DNA of 64,000 bases. Origin: Bacillus sp. N1-1. Its GTDB lineage: Bacteria; Bacillota; Bacilli; Bacillales; Guptibacillaceae. A program made the position numbers and the translations under genes. Of the stretch, positions 43,668 to 52,779 are shown one piece after another (the first letter of the stretch is position 1; the number at the start of each line of letters is the position of its first letter). Where the stretch lies: contig NZ_CP046564.1 in assembly GCF_009818105.1 (NCBI RefSeq), positions 620,001 through 684,000 on the forward strand, given 5' to 3'. The notes below the pieces were generated by a model. It did no database searches. It worked only from the letters and a program-made list of their open reading frames with translations, and was not told the origin of the DNA.

Positions 43668-44318
43668 ATGATTATTATTGATGCGGGTCATGGTGGGAAG
43701 GATCCAGGGGCTATGGCGGAAGGAGTAAAAGAAAAGGATTGGAATTTAGAGGTATCCTTACATCAATATGAATTTTTGAAAAAGCTCGGTATTCCTTGTA
43801 AACTGACTCGAAAAACGGATATTGATTTGTCTCCTGATAAGCGCTCTGAGCTCGTACGATCTTCTGGTGCAACGGTTTGTTTAAGCAATCATTTTAATGC
43901 AGGCGGTGGAAGTGGAGCAGAAGTGATTCATTCAAAATATGCAACCACCGCTTTTGCTAAAAGCACTGCTGATGCATTGAAAAAGATAATGCCAGTGCGG
44001 AGAGTATTCTCAAGGGAAGGGGCAAATGGGAAAGATTATTATTATATGCACCGATTAACGGGGCAGGTTGAAACGCTTATTATTGAATATGGTTTTCTAG
44101 ACTCTGCTGTAGATCGAAAGAAATTAAATGTTCGATCCTATCGTTTCCAGTTAGCTGAAGAAGCAGCGCTTGCTGCTGTGCGTTACACAAAAGGGAATCT
44201 TACCAGTTCGGTCTATTTCGTTCAATCAGGTGCTTATAAGGAAAAGAGCAGGGCCGAGCAATTATGTGAAGAATTGAAGAAAAAAGGTTACGATGCATTT
44301 GTGAAACAAGAAGGTTAA
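43668..44318 (+). CDS. N-acetylmuramoyl-L-alanine amidase with SPOR domain (CwlC-like)
   Basis: 216 residues. An Amidase_3 domain (1-175) has the zinc ligands in DAGHGGKDPG (His8) and SNHFNAG (His about 75), plus the catalytic Glu in IIEYGF. A short SPOR domain (about 183-216) starts VYFVQSGAYKEKSRAEQL. No signal peptide, as in B. subtilis CwlC, a mother-cell autolysin. GGGAGG precedes the ATG. A mother-cell lysis role is likely but unproven. Confidence 0.9.
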   Translation: MIIIDAGHGGKDPGAMAEGVKEKDWNLEVSLHQYEFLKKLGIPCKLTRKTDIDLSPDKRSELVRSSGATVCLSNHFNAGGGSGAEVIHSKYATTAFAKSTADALKKIMPVRRVFSREGANGKDYYYMHRLTGQVETLIIEYGFLDSAVDRKKLNVRSYRFQLAEEAALAAVRYTKGNLTSSVYFVQSGAYKEKSRAEQLCEELKKKGYDAFVKQEG

Positions 44319-44337
44319 ATTGTCTAAGTACACTAAT

Positions 44338-44374
44338 AAAGAGAGGGAGGCCAGTGGCCTCCCTCTCTTTATTT
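44338..44374. terminator. Terminator after the amidase
   Basis: Perfect 15-base stem AAAGAGAGGGAGGCC/GGCCTCCCTCTCTTT with an AGT loop, followed by ATTT. It sits between convergent genes. Confidence 0.8.
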
Positions 44375-44449
44375 ACGATAAGCTTAATATTTCGTTCATG
44401 TAAGCTTTAGATTAATTGTTTCTTTGCTTCTGTAGATAGATGATTCGAT

Positions 44450-44617
44450 TTACTTCAGTAAATCAGGATTTTCATTCTTAGCTCGCTTCACTTTTGGCTT
44501 ACGAATGCCTCCTGCGATATCTGCTTTTTTAAAGTCTTTTGCGTATTTTACCTCTTGAGCGTCACTTAGAGAAAACCCGCTTTCATGAATCGGTTGATAT
44601 TGAGAATTCTTAGCCAT
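44450..44617 (-). CDS. Small basic protein, YfhE-like
   Basis: 55 residues behind AAGGAGG. The stretch LSDAQEVKYAKDFKKADIAGG resembles the small Bacillus YfhE family (given in part: AQEVKYAKDFKKADIA). Soluble, basic, function unknown. It accounts for most of the otherwise empty stretch 44319-44753. Confidence 0.6.
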   Translation of the reverse strand: MAKNSQYQPIHESGFSLSDAQEVKYAKDFKKADIAGGIRKPKVKRAKNENPDLLK

Positions 44618-44753
44618 TTGTAATTCCTCCTTGTAATGTCTCTTAATACAGGGTTACCCTCCCGAATTTTTCATTAAACATACATGCCTAACTTTGTTAA
44701 ACAAATCATGTTTGTGGTACTTTATTAGTAAACCATTACTTGACGGAGGCATT

Positions 44754-45068
44754 ATGAATAAAAAGAGAGCATTAAACATTTCCATTGCAAGCATCGTTGT
44801 ACTAGTTAGTATTTTTTTAATCGGAAGATACACCTATGTGCATGAAGAACATCTTGAAAGAGGAGAAGTGATTAAGAAAGAAAGTACGGATCATCATTTT
44901 TATGTGTTTGTTCAGCCAGAAGGAGAAGGCGAGGCAATTGAACTCCTAATGGAAGACGAAATGTCCTGGAACCTTGTACAGGAAGGTGATCTTTATGAAG
45001 TGGCTTATTCCTGGTATGGATCGAAAGAACCGACAATTGAAGAGATGAAACAAATAGAAAGAGAATGA
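44754..45068 (+). CDS. Small membrane-anchored protein, unknown
   Basis: 104 residues from ATG behind CGGAGG. One N-terminal membrane helix (about 7-25), then an acidic extracytoplasmic part with short beta strands (HFYVFVQPEGEG). Family not recognised. Its last codons lie in the long inverted repeat at 45052-45095. Confidence 0.7.
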   Translation: MNKKRALNISIASIVVLVSIFLIGRYTYVHEEHLERGEVIKKESTDHHFYVFVQPEGEGEAIELLMEDEMSWNLVQEGDLYEVAYSWYGSKEPTIEEMKQIERE

Positions 45069-45095
45069 GTTAAAAAACTCATTCTCTTTCTATTT
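45052..45095. terminator. 20-base inverted repeat spanning two convergent stops
   Basis: Arms 45052-45071 and 45076-45095 are perfectly complementary around AAAA. It covers the stop codons of both convergent genes and has T-rich tails on the plus strand, so it likely terminates both transcripts. Confidence 0.8.
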
Positions 45096-46220
45096 TATAA
45101 TCCCTGTTTCTGCAATTTTTACCTTTACATTAGCTTCTAAAGTTAATTCTGGGAACTCTTTTTCCCACTGTTTTGGATGCCACGCATCGTGATGATAAGC
45201 GTTTAAATCACGTCCGATACCAAGAAAATCACAGTTTGCCTCCTGTAGCTTTGCGAGTATGGCGTTCGCCCTTTTTGTTAACCTAATTGATAACTCATCC
45301 GCAATATCCTCAACTTGACTTTCTTTGAATAAGTGGTCTTGAGGATACTCCTCAATATTTCCTCTTACTTCGAGATTAACGACTGCTTTGGTCAAATGTT
45401 GATCTTGAAATGAATATTCAATATCGGTATTCGCATTCCGAATATTAATCGTCACTGTTTCGGTGAGAAAATCTTCACTTTGCTGCTCTCCAATATTTTC
45501 GACAATACTTGCTTTCTTGCTTTTTGCATTGTCTAACAGAAGAAGTAGAGTAGCATCTAAGGGAGGAAGGTTAATTCCAGTATAAGTAGTATGGTGAAAC
45601 AGAGCGATTCCATTTATTTCTGGTGTTCCAATATCATCATTATAACTAATATATGGAAGCGCGTAGTCCTGACCAGAGTCATAGGAATAGCGAAATGTTT
45701 TTTCGACACTCATCCGTGGTGCTTCGGTTTTATTTTCAGCTCCTTTAATTAAATTGGTTGTAAACTCAGTTACAAGTGTTTCTCCTACATGATCTAAATT
45801 GAAAATGTCTTCCGCATCACCTTCTACCACCGCTACTCTAGCGTCAAGCGGACTTTTGGGATCACGAAACAAAATATCAAATGTATGCTGAATATTATGT
45901 TTTACGACCTCTTCTCCTAAGAGAATTAGTTGGGTTTTTGATGCAGTTACTTGTTTTGAAATGATTCTGTCCATTTTCAAACGAGTGTCTCTCGGTGAAG
46001 AACCAGTAACCGTGAGTACTCGATTGGAATAGACTCCTCCCTGACTGACTGGAACACCTAGGTTACGAACAGCAAATGTTGTACGGATTTGCTTGTCGCT
46101 TTCATAATCGAATCCTGCACCATAAATTAGTTTAGACTCTTTTAAAAGTTCTTGGTCCCAGCAACCAGTTATCAACAACAGAAGCATTGTCATTATGATT
46201 TGATAAAGTGTTTTTTTCAT
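45090..46220 (-). CDS. Spore germination lipoprotein, GerAC family (operon 1)
   Basis: 376 residues. A lipoprotein signal ends at ITGCWDQ (Cys20). The Ger(x)C pattern follows: YGAGFDYE, VTGSSPRDTRLKMDRIISKQ (in part), and a C-terminal FLGIGRDL...W. It is the outer-face subunit of a GerA-type germinant receptor in the spore inner membrane. It abuts the permease gene upstream with a one-base overlap. Confidence 0.9.
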   Translation of the reverse strand: MKKTLYQIIMTMLLLLITGCWDQELLKESKLIYGAGFDYESDKQIRTTFAVRNLGVPVSQGGVYSNRVLTVTGSSPRDTRLKMDRIISKQVTASKTQLILLGEEVVKHNIQHTFDILFRDPKSPLDARVAVVEGDAEDIFNLDHVGETLVTEFTTNLIKGAENKTEAPRMSVEKTFRYSYDSGQDYALPYISYNDDIGTPEINGIALFHHTTYTGINLPPLDATLLLLLDNAKSKKASIVENIGEQQSEDFLTETVTINIRNANTDIEYSFQDQHLTKAVVNLEVRGNIEEYPQDHLFKESQVEDIADELSIRLTKRANAILAKLQEANCDFLGIGRDLNAYHHDAWHPKQWEKEFPELTLEANVKVKIAETGIIK

Positions 46221-47305
46221 TAAAACTCCTCTTTCTTCTTAAATAGAAGACTAATCAACAAGAGAATTAAAGGAAAACCAAATGCAAAAAAATAGCTTGC
46301 TTTCGCATGATAACCAGAGATCATTTCAACTGTATAGCGATCATGAGAAAACGTGGAAAAGATTAGGGCAATGATTGCTGCAGTCAAAATTGGCAACGTT
46401 GTTTTTTTTCTTTTTGTTAAGCGCTGTATTCCTCTTCCTGCGATGTATACGTAAGAGACATAAGAAGTCATCACTGAAATAATCCAGATGGACAGGAAGA
46501 TCAAATCGACCCTGTCCACAATAATAAAGGAGACGCCCTTTAACATATAAACGAGAGGATCTGGAATCATTTCAAGTTGGTTAGGGCTAAAAAAAACAAA
46601 AGTTGTGAATGTCAAAAAAGTATATAAACTTGTGACAGCAATATTAGCAAGAGTTAGGCTTTTAAGTGCTGCCTTACCCTTGTTTTGAACATAAGGATAG
46701 ATAAAAAGAACGATTTCAAATCCCAGCATGGAGACAATCCCTTTTTGAGTCGCTTTGAGAATTGTACCAAAGCCATTTTGACCAATTGGTAGAATGTACC
46801 TGATATCTGCATCTTTCAACGTATAAGCGGACATTACGATTAGCGGGAGAATGAGGATGGATACAAATTGATAAAACCTTCCCATTACCTTGATCTTGCC
46901 AACTGCAAGGTAAGTCCCACTTACGGTTAGCAATAATAAAATAACTAACATTGGAGTACGAAACAAAATCCAAGTTTTAATGGTTGTTTCAAATAGCTCT
47001 AATACAATGACGGCAGTTGCTATCGCAAAAGCAATATAAAGAACTGAAATGACGAACGCTGCATACTTACCAATAATTTTAGGAGCAAATTCGTATAACG
47101 ATAAAGAGGGAAAACGTTCACTTAAAAAATATAGGATGAAAATAATCAATTGAATGGCACCACCGGTTATTAAAAGTGTGATCCATCCGTCAGTTCCTGC
47201 ATCAGCATATAAAGAAGATGGTAGTGAAAGAACGCCAACCCCTACCTGCGTTTGAAAAATAATGAAAAAAAACTGTGCGTTATTAATCGTACTAGTCGTT
47301 TTCAT
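46220..47305 (-). CDS. Spore germination permease-like protein, GerAB family (operon 1)
   Basis: 361 residues, about ten membrane helices, APC-superfamily-like, beginning INNAQFFFIIFQTQVGVGVLSLP (in part). GerAB proteins bind the germinant. AAGAAGGTGG fits the ATG at 47305; the longer frame to 47401 runs into the upstream gene. It overlaps the GerAA gene by 14 bases. Confidence 0.9.
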   Translation of the reverse strand: MKTTSTINNAQFFFIIFQTQVGVGVLSLPSSLYADAGTDGWITLLITGGAIQLIIFILYFLSERFPSLSLYEFAPKIIGKYAAFVISVLYIAFAIATAVIVLELFETTIKTWILFRTPMLVILLLLTVSGTYLAVGKIKVMGRFYQFVSILILPLIVMSAYTLKDADIRYILPIGQNGFGTILKATQKGIVSMLGFEIVLFIYPYVQNKGKAALKSLTLANIAVTSLYTFLTFTTFVFFSPNQLEMIPDPLVYMLKGVSFIIVDRVDLIFLSIWIISVMTSYVSYVYIAGRGIQRLTKRKKTTLPILTAAIIALIFSTFSHDRYTVEMISGYHAKASYFFAFGFPLILLLISLLFKKKEEF

Positions 47306-48815
47306 TCTTTTTCCACCTTCTTGAACGCCACTCCTGCTTACGATATTGTGCATGTACTTCCGTTGGTCGCTCTCGAAGAAGCCATCTTGGAAGGCGAACA
47401 ATCGAATCTTTTAGCTCATTCAAACGAAAAGGCGCAAGTGGTGAGAAGTAAGGAGTGCCGAACGTTTCTAAACTACATAAATGAATTAGGATTATCGATA
47501 AACCAAAGACAAGTCCGATAAAACCAAATGACGCAGAGAGAAGCATAAGTGGAAACCCTAGGAGCCTAATCGACATACTCATTTCATAGGATGGAACAGC
47601 AAATGACGAAATTGCCGTTAAGGCCACAACGATGATCATCATATTAGAGACAAGGTTCGCTTCGACGATAGCTGTTCCAATGACTAAACCTCCAACAATA
47701 CCGATTGTTTGTGCGATGGGGCCGGGGAGACGGATCGCAGCCTCTCTTAATAATTCAAGAATGATCTGCATAATGAATGCTTCGAGTAATGGAGGAAACG
47801 GAACATTTTCAAGCGAACTTTTAATATTTAAAATTAATTCAGCAGGTAGCACCTCAGAGTGAAAAGAAACAGTGGCAATATAAAGAGACGGCAAACCGAG
47901 TGCGAAAATAAAGCTGGCTACTCTGATTAGTCTTAGGATTGAACCAATATACCACCGGCTATTGTAATCTTCCGGAGATTGATAAAAAGCAAAGAAAGTA
48001 ACAGGCATGATTAGGGTGGAAGGACTTCCTTCCATTAACAAACCGATTCTGCCTTCGATAATATGAGCAGTTAATCGATCTGGTCGTTCTGTACTTAGCA
48101 TTTGTGGAAATGGAGAAAATGGAGAGTCTTCAATAAACTCTTCTACATATCCTGGCGTTTGAATGGAGTCGGTTTTGATAGCCGTAATTCTTTTTTCAAC
48201 CTCTTGAATCAGGTTTGGATTGACAAGGTGTTGCAAGTAAATAATCGCTAATTTTGTATCGGTTGTTTTCCCAACTTTAAAAAACCTTATCACAAGATTT
48301 GGGTTCTCAATTCTTCTGCGAAGCATTTGTAAGTTTTGCATAATGTTTTCAACAAAACCTTCGTGTGAACCACGAACAACTTGCTCATTAATTGGTTCTG
48401 ATACGGGCCTAGAACTTGCTGAAAATGCTTCCAGTAGATAAAAGTGTTGATGACCTTCTATAAAGAAGGCTACAAAACCCTTTGTTAATGCAGTGATAGC
48501 TTCATTTAAGTTCATTGAACGGCGATATTCCTTAGAAGTCACTGTATCTTCAATGTCTAATTTATTCTTTTCCATTAATGGTTTCATAATGGTTTTTTGA
48601 AGTTTATCCTCATCTACGAGAGGGTCTAGGTACGCAAGTATGCATGCAATATTCTCAATGGTAATGTTTCTAAATTTAATATCTTCTGTATGGTAAAATT
48701 TTGAATTGAGATATTCCTTGTTTTGTTCAAGAGAAAAAAATGCTTCATGTGATTCCGTGGCAGTAGGGATTTGATAAGGTTCATTTCGAATTGATTTTCG
48801 TTTACCACGCCTCAC
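47292..48815 (-). CDS. Spore germination protein, GerAA family (operon 1)
   Basis: 507 residues. A long soluble N-terminal part (about 1-285) includes SPFSPFPQMLSTERPDRLTA (about 240-259), followed by four to five membrane helices with LLREAAIRLPGPIAQTIGIVGGLVIG (in part) and a C-terminal RLNELKDSIVRLPRW. Start GTG lies seven bases after GAGGGGG. First gene of a complete gerA-type operon. Confidence 0.92.
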   Translation of the reverse strand: MRRGKRKSIRNEPYQIPTATESHEAFFSLEQNKEYLNSKFYHTEDIKFRNITIENIACILAYLDPLVDEDKLQKTIMKPLMEKNKLDIEDTVTSKEYRRSMNLNEAITALTKGFVAFFIEGHQHFYLLEAFSASSRPVSEPINEQVVRGSHEGFVENIMQNLQMLRRRIENPNLVIRFFKVGKTTDTKLAIIYLQHLVNPNLIQEVEKRITAIKTDSIQTPGYVEEFIEDSPFSPFPQMLSTERPDRLTAHIIEGRIGLLMEGSPSTLIMPVTFFAFYQSPEDYNSRWYIGSILRLIRVASFIFALGLPSLYIATVSFHSEVLPAELILNIKSSLENVPFPPLLEAFIMQIILELLREAAIRLPGPIAQTIGIVGGLVIGTAIVEANLVSNMMIIVVALTAISSFAVPSYEMSMSIRLLGFPLMLLSASFGFIGLVFGLSIILIHLCSLETFGTPYFSPLAPFRLNELKDSIVRLPRWLLRERPTEVHAQYRKQEWRSRRWKKNEND

Positions 48816-48873
48816 GCTATAACCCCCTCTAAGTGATAACAGATAGTTATAGCTTGCGATGAAATGGTAAAGT

Positions 48874-48881
48874 TATGTATG
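48874..48881 (-). promoter_or_regulatory. Candidate sporulation-sigma -10 box for gerA operon 1
   Basis: CATACATA on the minus strand, about 60 bases before the GerAA start, resembles SigG/SigE -10 elements. The -35 match is weak. SigG control of gerA operons is established in B. subtilis. Confidence 0.25.
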
Positions 48882-49080
48882 AAAGATTGGAAAGAAGATT
48901 AGAATGATTTTGTTTGCAAATTAATCCAGTTACGTAGCCAGATTTAATATAGAAGCCGTCTATACATAGTGGTATATAGCTCTTCACTTAACATCTAAAC
49001 GATTTTTGTTGAATGCATGTACATAACTTGTCTAATTAATGTATAATAAAATCAACTTAAATGGAAAGGTGGTTCTTACG

Positions 49081-49281
49081 TTGACGAGTAAAAATATCCA
49101 AAAGGAAAAATTAGCGGTTGATCGGTGTATGAAACATCTAGAGGTCGTTAACGTGGAGCCGAAAGTAAGACAGCTGATTTCAATGTATTTAACTTCTATT
49201 TATCGAGAAGCCTATCAGGAAGGTTATCAGGATGGAGAGAAAAACGTACAATTGGAGTCAGAACCAAGTATAATCAGATAA
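49081..49281 (+). CDS. Small hypothetical protein
   Basis: 66 residues from TTG behind GGAAAGGTGG. Soluble and helical, with a repeated YREAYQEGYQDG turn near the end. Family not recognised. It lies between gerA operon 1 and the argS leader. Confidence 0.6.
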   Translation: MTSKNIQKEKLAVDRCMKHLEVVNVEPKVRQLISMYLTSIYREAYQEGYQDGEKNVQLESEPSIIR

Positions 49282-49327
49282 CTAGTTGAATTTATAATGA
49301 AATAGGCTATAATGAAAATAATATTTG

Positions 49328-49565
49328 ATCGTCAGTGCGAAAGAGAGTAGTGTCTAATGACGGATAAAGCGATCTGGGGATGGTGAAAGCCTGGAGCCTA
49401 ATCAGACATGAACCGGACTTTCAAGACACTGTTTTGAACTTCAGTAGAAACAGTCGGGCTCGCCGTTATCCGAGTGAAGTTGGCTCAAGTATTTTTGTTG
49501 AGCAATCAGAGTGGTACCGCGGAAAAAATCTCCGTCTCTATTTTATAGAGACGGAGATTTTTTTG
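49328..49565 (+). promoter_or_regulatory. T-box riboswitch (Arg) upstream of argS
   Basis: The T-box sequence AGAGTGGTACCGCGG lies at 49508-49522. Stem I is recognisable: AGTA loop-E strand (about 49350), helix GTGTCT/AGACAT, apical GGTGAAAGCC, and the 3' strand GAAC-CGG-A, placing the specifier codon CGG (Arg) at 49414-49416. Base helix GAAAG/CTTTC closes it. Uncharged tRNA-Arg would favour antitermination. This fills most of the gap 49282-49604. Confidence 0.93.
49526..49564 (+). terminator. T-box terminator
   Basis: Perfect 15-base stem AAATCTCCGTCTCTA/TAGAGACGGAGATTT with a five-base loop and T run, directly after the T-box sequence. Confidence 0.92.
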
Positions 49566-49604
49566 TTTAAGAAAAAAACGTTTAATGACATGAGGAGGAA
49601 GATG

Positions 49605-51290
49605 ATGATGTATATAAAGACCTTTGCAGACAAACTCGTTCAAGCATTTGGTGGGAAAGTAGAGCGTAGTGACATGATACAGCGAATTGAAATTCCGAAA
49701 CATGAGTCACTTGGTGATTACGCCTTTCCATGTTTTCAACTTGCTAAGTTAGAAAAAATGCCGCCGAATCAAATTGCGACTAACCTTGCTAGTAAGTTGA
49801 ACGATCCTCTATTCGAGAAAGTAGAGGCAGTTGGCCCTTATGTTAATGTGTTTCTTAATAAGAAAATCGTTACGAGTGATGTCATTCGTCTTGTTCTGAA
49901 TCAGGAAGGGGAGTATGGGAGCTCCAATTTAGGTGAAGACGGGGCGGTAACGATCGATTTGTCATCACCTAACATTGCGAAACCTTTTTCAATGGGACAC
50001 TTACGCTCCACGGTGATTGGTAATGCTTTAGCGTTAATAGTTGAAAAAGTTGGCTATCGTCCCATTCGAATTAATCATCTTGGAGACTGGGGTACGCAGT
50101 TTGGAAAATTAATAACGGCGTATCGTAAGTGGGGTAATGAGCAAAAAGTCCGTGAACAAACAATTAAAGAGCTACTTAAATTATATATTTTGTTTCACGA
50201 AGAAGCGGCCGTTGATCCTTTACTTGAAGATGAAGGCAGAAAGGCATTTAAAGAGTTGGAACAAGGCGATTTGGAAGCTGTGACGCTCTGGGAGTGGTTC
50301 CGTGAAGAATCTCTTAAGGAGTTTAATCGTATTTATGACCTCATGGGCATTACATTTGATTCGACAAACGGTGAAGCTTTTTATAACGATAAAATGCAGC
50401 GAGTGATTAAGATGCTAGAAGAAAAGAACCTATTAGTTGAATCCAACGGTGCCATGGTTGTTGAGCTTGGAGAAGATATTCCTCCGTGCTTAATTAAAAA
50501 GAAGGACGGAGCCTCTCTTTATGCCACTCGAGATTTAGCAGCAGCGATTTATCGTTATGAAACATATGGCTTTAGTGAATCTCTTTACGTAGTAGGGAAT
50601 GAACAGAGCCTTCATTTCAAACAATTAATTGAAGTTCTTAAAAAGTTAGAATTCGAATGGGCAGAGCAAATGCACCATATCAACTTTGGGATGATGCTTA
50701 AAGATGGAAAGAAAATGTCAACGAGAAAAGGTAAAGTCGTTTTGCTTGAAGAGGTGCTAAGTGAGGCGATTGAACTTGCAAAAGAAAATATTGAAGCTAA
50801 AAATCCCGATTTAGCAAACAAAAGTGCTATTGCAGAACAAATTGGAGTTGGGGCTGTATTGTTTCATGATTTAAAAAATGATCGTCGAAATGACATCGAC
50901 TTTTCCCTTGAAGATATGCTACGAGTTGAAGGAGAAACTGGTCCATATGTACAGTATACACACGCTCGTGCTTGTTCCATTCTACGTAAAGGAAATTATC
51001 AAAAAGTAGAAAATATCGAAATGCTAGAAGTTGAAGAAGCCTGGTCAGTTGTCACAAAACTTCGTCAGTTTCCGAATGCGATTGAACGAGCAGCTACTGA
51101 ATACGATCCTTCTCAAATCGCAAAGTTTGTTTTAGAACTTTCTCGTGCTTTCAATAAATACTATGGACAAGTTCGTATTTTAGAAGAGAACTCATGCAAA
51201 CAAGCAAGATTACAGCTAGTTATGGCTGTATCGATTGTTTTGCAAGAGGGTTTGCGATTACTTGGTCTTCACGCACCAGAAGAAATGTAA
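49605..51290 (+). CDS. argS: Arginyl-tRNA synthetase
   Basis: About 561 residues, class I. The N-terminal additional domain is followed by the HIGH-like SSPNIAKPFSMGHLRST (FSMGHL), INHLGDWGTQFG, the KMSKS-like KMSTRKG, and a C-terminal DALR anticodon-binding domain with TGPYVQYTHARACSIL. It charges tRNA-Arg. GAGGAGG precedes ATGATGATG; the second ATG has the best spacing. An upstream frame through the T-box is not coding. The leader suggests induction by arginine starvation. Confidence 0.95.
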   Translation: MMYIKTFADKLVQAFGGKVERSDMIQRIEIPKHESLGDYAFPCFQLAKLEKMPPNQIATNLASKLNDPLFEKVEAVGPYVNVFLNKKIVTSDVIRLVLNQEGEYGSSNLGEDGAVTIDLSSPNIAKPFSMGHLRSTVIGNALALIVEKVGYRPIRINHLGDWGTQFGKLITAYRKWGNEQKVREQTIKELLKLYILFHEEAAVDPLLEDEGRKAFKELEQGDLEAVTLWEWFREESLKEFNRIYDLMGITFDSTNGEAFYNDKMQRVIKMLEEKNLLVESNGAMVVELGEDIPPCLIKKKDGASLYATRDLAAAIYRYETYGFSESLYVVGNEQSLHFKQLIEVLKKLEFEWAEQMHHINFGMMLKDGKKMSTRKGKVVLLEEVLSEAIELAKENIEAKNPDLANKSAIAEQIGVGAVLFHDLKNDRRNDIDFSLEDMLRVEGETGPYVQYTHARACSILRKGNYQKVENIEMLEVEEAWSVVTKLRQFPNAIERAATEYDPSQIAKFVLELSRAFNKYYGQVRILEENSCKQARLQLVMAVSIVLQEGLRLLGLHAPEEM

Positions 51291-51291
51291 A

Positions 51292-51322
51292 GAAGCAGCC
51301 CAAATTACCGGGCTGCTTCCTT
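51292..51322 (+). terminator. Terminator after argS
   Basis: Ten-base stem GAAGCAGCCC/GGGCTGCTTC with an eight-base loop and a weak T tail, between convergent genes. Confidence 0.7.
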
Positions 51323-52056
51323 CAATTGTTCATATCGGTATCTTCAATCATTCCTTGCGAAGCCAGTTCTTCATAGTCATCTAATTGTTCTTCATATCGT
51401 TCGTGACGTTCATTGGGAACGACACCAGTTGGTTTACCGTCAATATCAGCAGATAGAAAAGTTTCGATTTCTTCAACATAACCATTTAGTTCATTCGAAT
51501 CGATATACATTCGATCATAGTTCATTTGCTGATCATTAAAATCTGAAGGGGTTTCAGATGTTCCGTATCTTGCGGTTCGTTGCCAGGAGTCTTCAGCGTC
51601 AAAAAAATTCGATTCTTCATCATCATTTACATGCTCACTGAATGATTGACCTAGCACATCTTCTTCTGCAGGTCTTTGATTTGACGTTTTTTGTGAGGGG
51701 CTATGTTCGACACAGGTTGAAGCAGTAGGGAGAACGGAAAGCCTTTCGATGGAGATCGCATTTCCGCATATCTCACATCTACCATATTTGCCGTTATTTA
51801 TACGTTCAAGTGCATTGTTAAGTTCGGCTAATTCTTGTTTCGCATGTTCATTTAGTGAAAGATCTTTTTCTCGCTCATAAAGTTCTGTAGCTGTATCACC
51901 AGGGTGATTATCATAATTTGAAAGTTCCCCTGTGGAATGTTGGACAAATGATTGAGAAATTCCAAACTCATCATTATCAACCAATTCTTCATTGAGTGCT
52001 CTAATACGTTCTTGAATCGTTTTTTTAAATGAGCGGAGTTGACCTGTCGTTAGCAT
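51322..52056 (-). CDS. YteA-type sporulation protein (TraR/DksA-like zinc finger)
   Basis: 244 residues. A coiled-coil N-terminus (about 1-85) and a C4-type zinc knuckle at about 93-121 (RCEICGNAISIERLSVLPTA, then CVEH) resemble DksA/TraR. The long acidic C-terminal part with ATARYGTSETPSDF-like sequence (RTARYGTSETPSDF) matches the YteA/YocK group annotated as sporulation proteins. The exact function is unknown. AAAGGAG precedes the ATG. Confidence 0.85.
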   Translation of the reverse strand: MLTTGQLRSFKKTIQERIRALNEELVDNDEFGISQSFVQHSTGELSNYDNHPGDTATELYEREKDLSLNEHAKQELAELNNALERINNGKYGRCEICGNAISIERLSVLPTASTCVEHSPSQKTSNQRPAEEDVLGQSFSEHVNDDEESNFFDAEDSWQRTARYGTSETPSDFNDQQMNYDRMYIDSNELNGYVEEIETFLSADIDGKPTGVVPNERHERYEEQLDDYEELASQGMIEDTDMNN

Positions 52057-52201
52057 TGAAAAATCTCCTTTCGTTTATTTATGTACGTAGTATGGACTAA
52101 AAGACAACGAGTTACTTCTGAAAATAATTCCATGAGGTATGGATGAAATACCAGTAATTTGGAAAAAGTAACGAGGTAGTTGATGAGAAGCTGGTGATGA
52201 G

Positions 52202-52666
52202 ATGAAGAGAAACGTATATCCACTTGAAGTTCTTCTTTGGAGTATTGCCTTTCCCGGATTTGGACAAATCTTAAATAAAATGTATTTAAAAGGTGCTTTT
52301 TTTATTGTTTTAGAGTTTGTTATCAATGTAAATGCAAATTTAAACATGAATATTCTTTATAGTTTTCAAGGGAAATCCGCTCAAGCAATTGAAGTGACAA
52401 ATTATGAGTGGGCGTTGTTTTATCCATGTGTTTATCTATTTGCCATTTATGAAAGCTATTTATGTGCTTTAGAAAAGTCCGGTCAAGAAGTAAGGAAATA
52501 CTTGTCACTCCCCTTTGTTTCCGGTGCTTATTTTTCTACAGTGGGAGTTATTTATTCAAATGTAGGCGGTATTCTTTTTCCGCCCACATTTGTGGCTATT
52601 TTCGGAATTGTCTTTGGCGTGGGGATTGGAAGTTTGGTACGCACTTTATTAATTCGCTATGTGTAA
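52202..52666 (+). CDS. Integral membrane protein, unknown
   Basis: 154 residues with four hydrophobic segments. The start PLEVLLWSIAFPGFGQILNK resembles the TM2-like PGFGQ...KG pattern. The ribosome site (GGTGATGAG) is modest. No function can be assigned. Confidence 0.65.
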   Translation: MKRNVYPLEVLLWSIAFPGFGQILNKMYLKGAFFIVLEFVINVNANLNMNILYSFQGKSAQAIEVTNYEWALFYPCVYLFAIYESYLCALEKSGQEVRKYLSLPFVSGAYFSTVGVIYSNVGGILFPPTFVAIFGIVFGVGIGSLVRTLLIRYV

Positions 52667-52678
52667 AGGAACAAAGAA

Positions 52679-52712
52679 AAAAGCCATGAAGCAAACTTGC
52701 TTCATGGCTTTT
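52679..52712. terminator. 16-base inverted repeat after the membrane protein
   Basis: AAAAGCCATGAAGCAA/TTGCTTCATGGCTTTT around AC; descending arm ends in four T's. It lies at a tail-to-tail junction. Confidence 0.8.
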
Positions 52713-52779
52713 GAGCGATGTGTTTTAGTGTAAGATCTTTAATTTCTCCGTTTCTAAACGCTCGTCTCCTCTTTTTGTA

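Noticed and set aside
49380..49604. In-frame extension upstream of argS
   Set aside because: It runs through the T-box and its terminator; the GAGGAGG site sets the start at about 49605.
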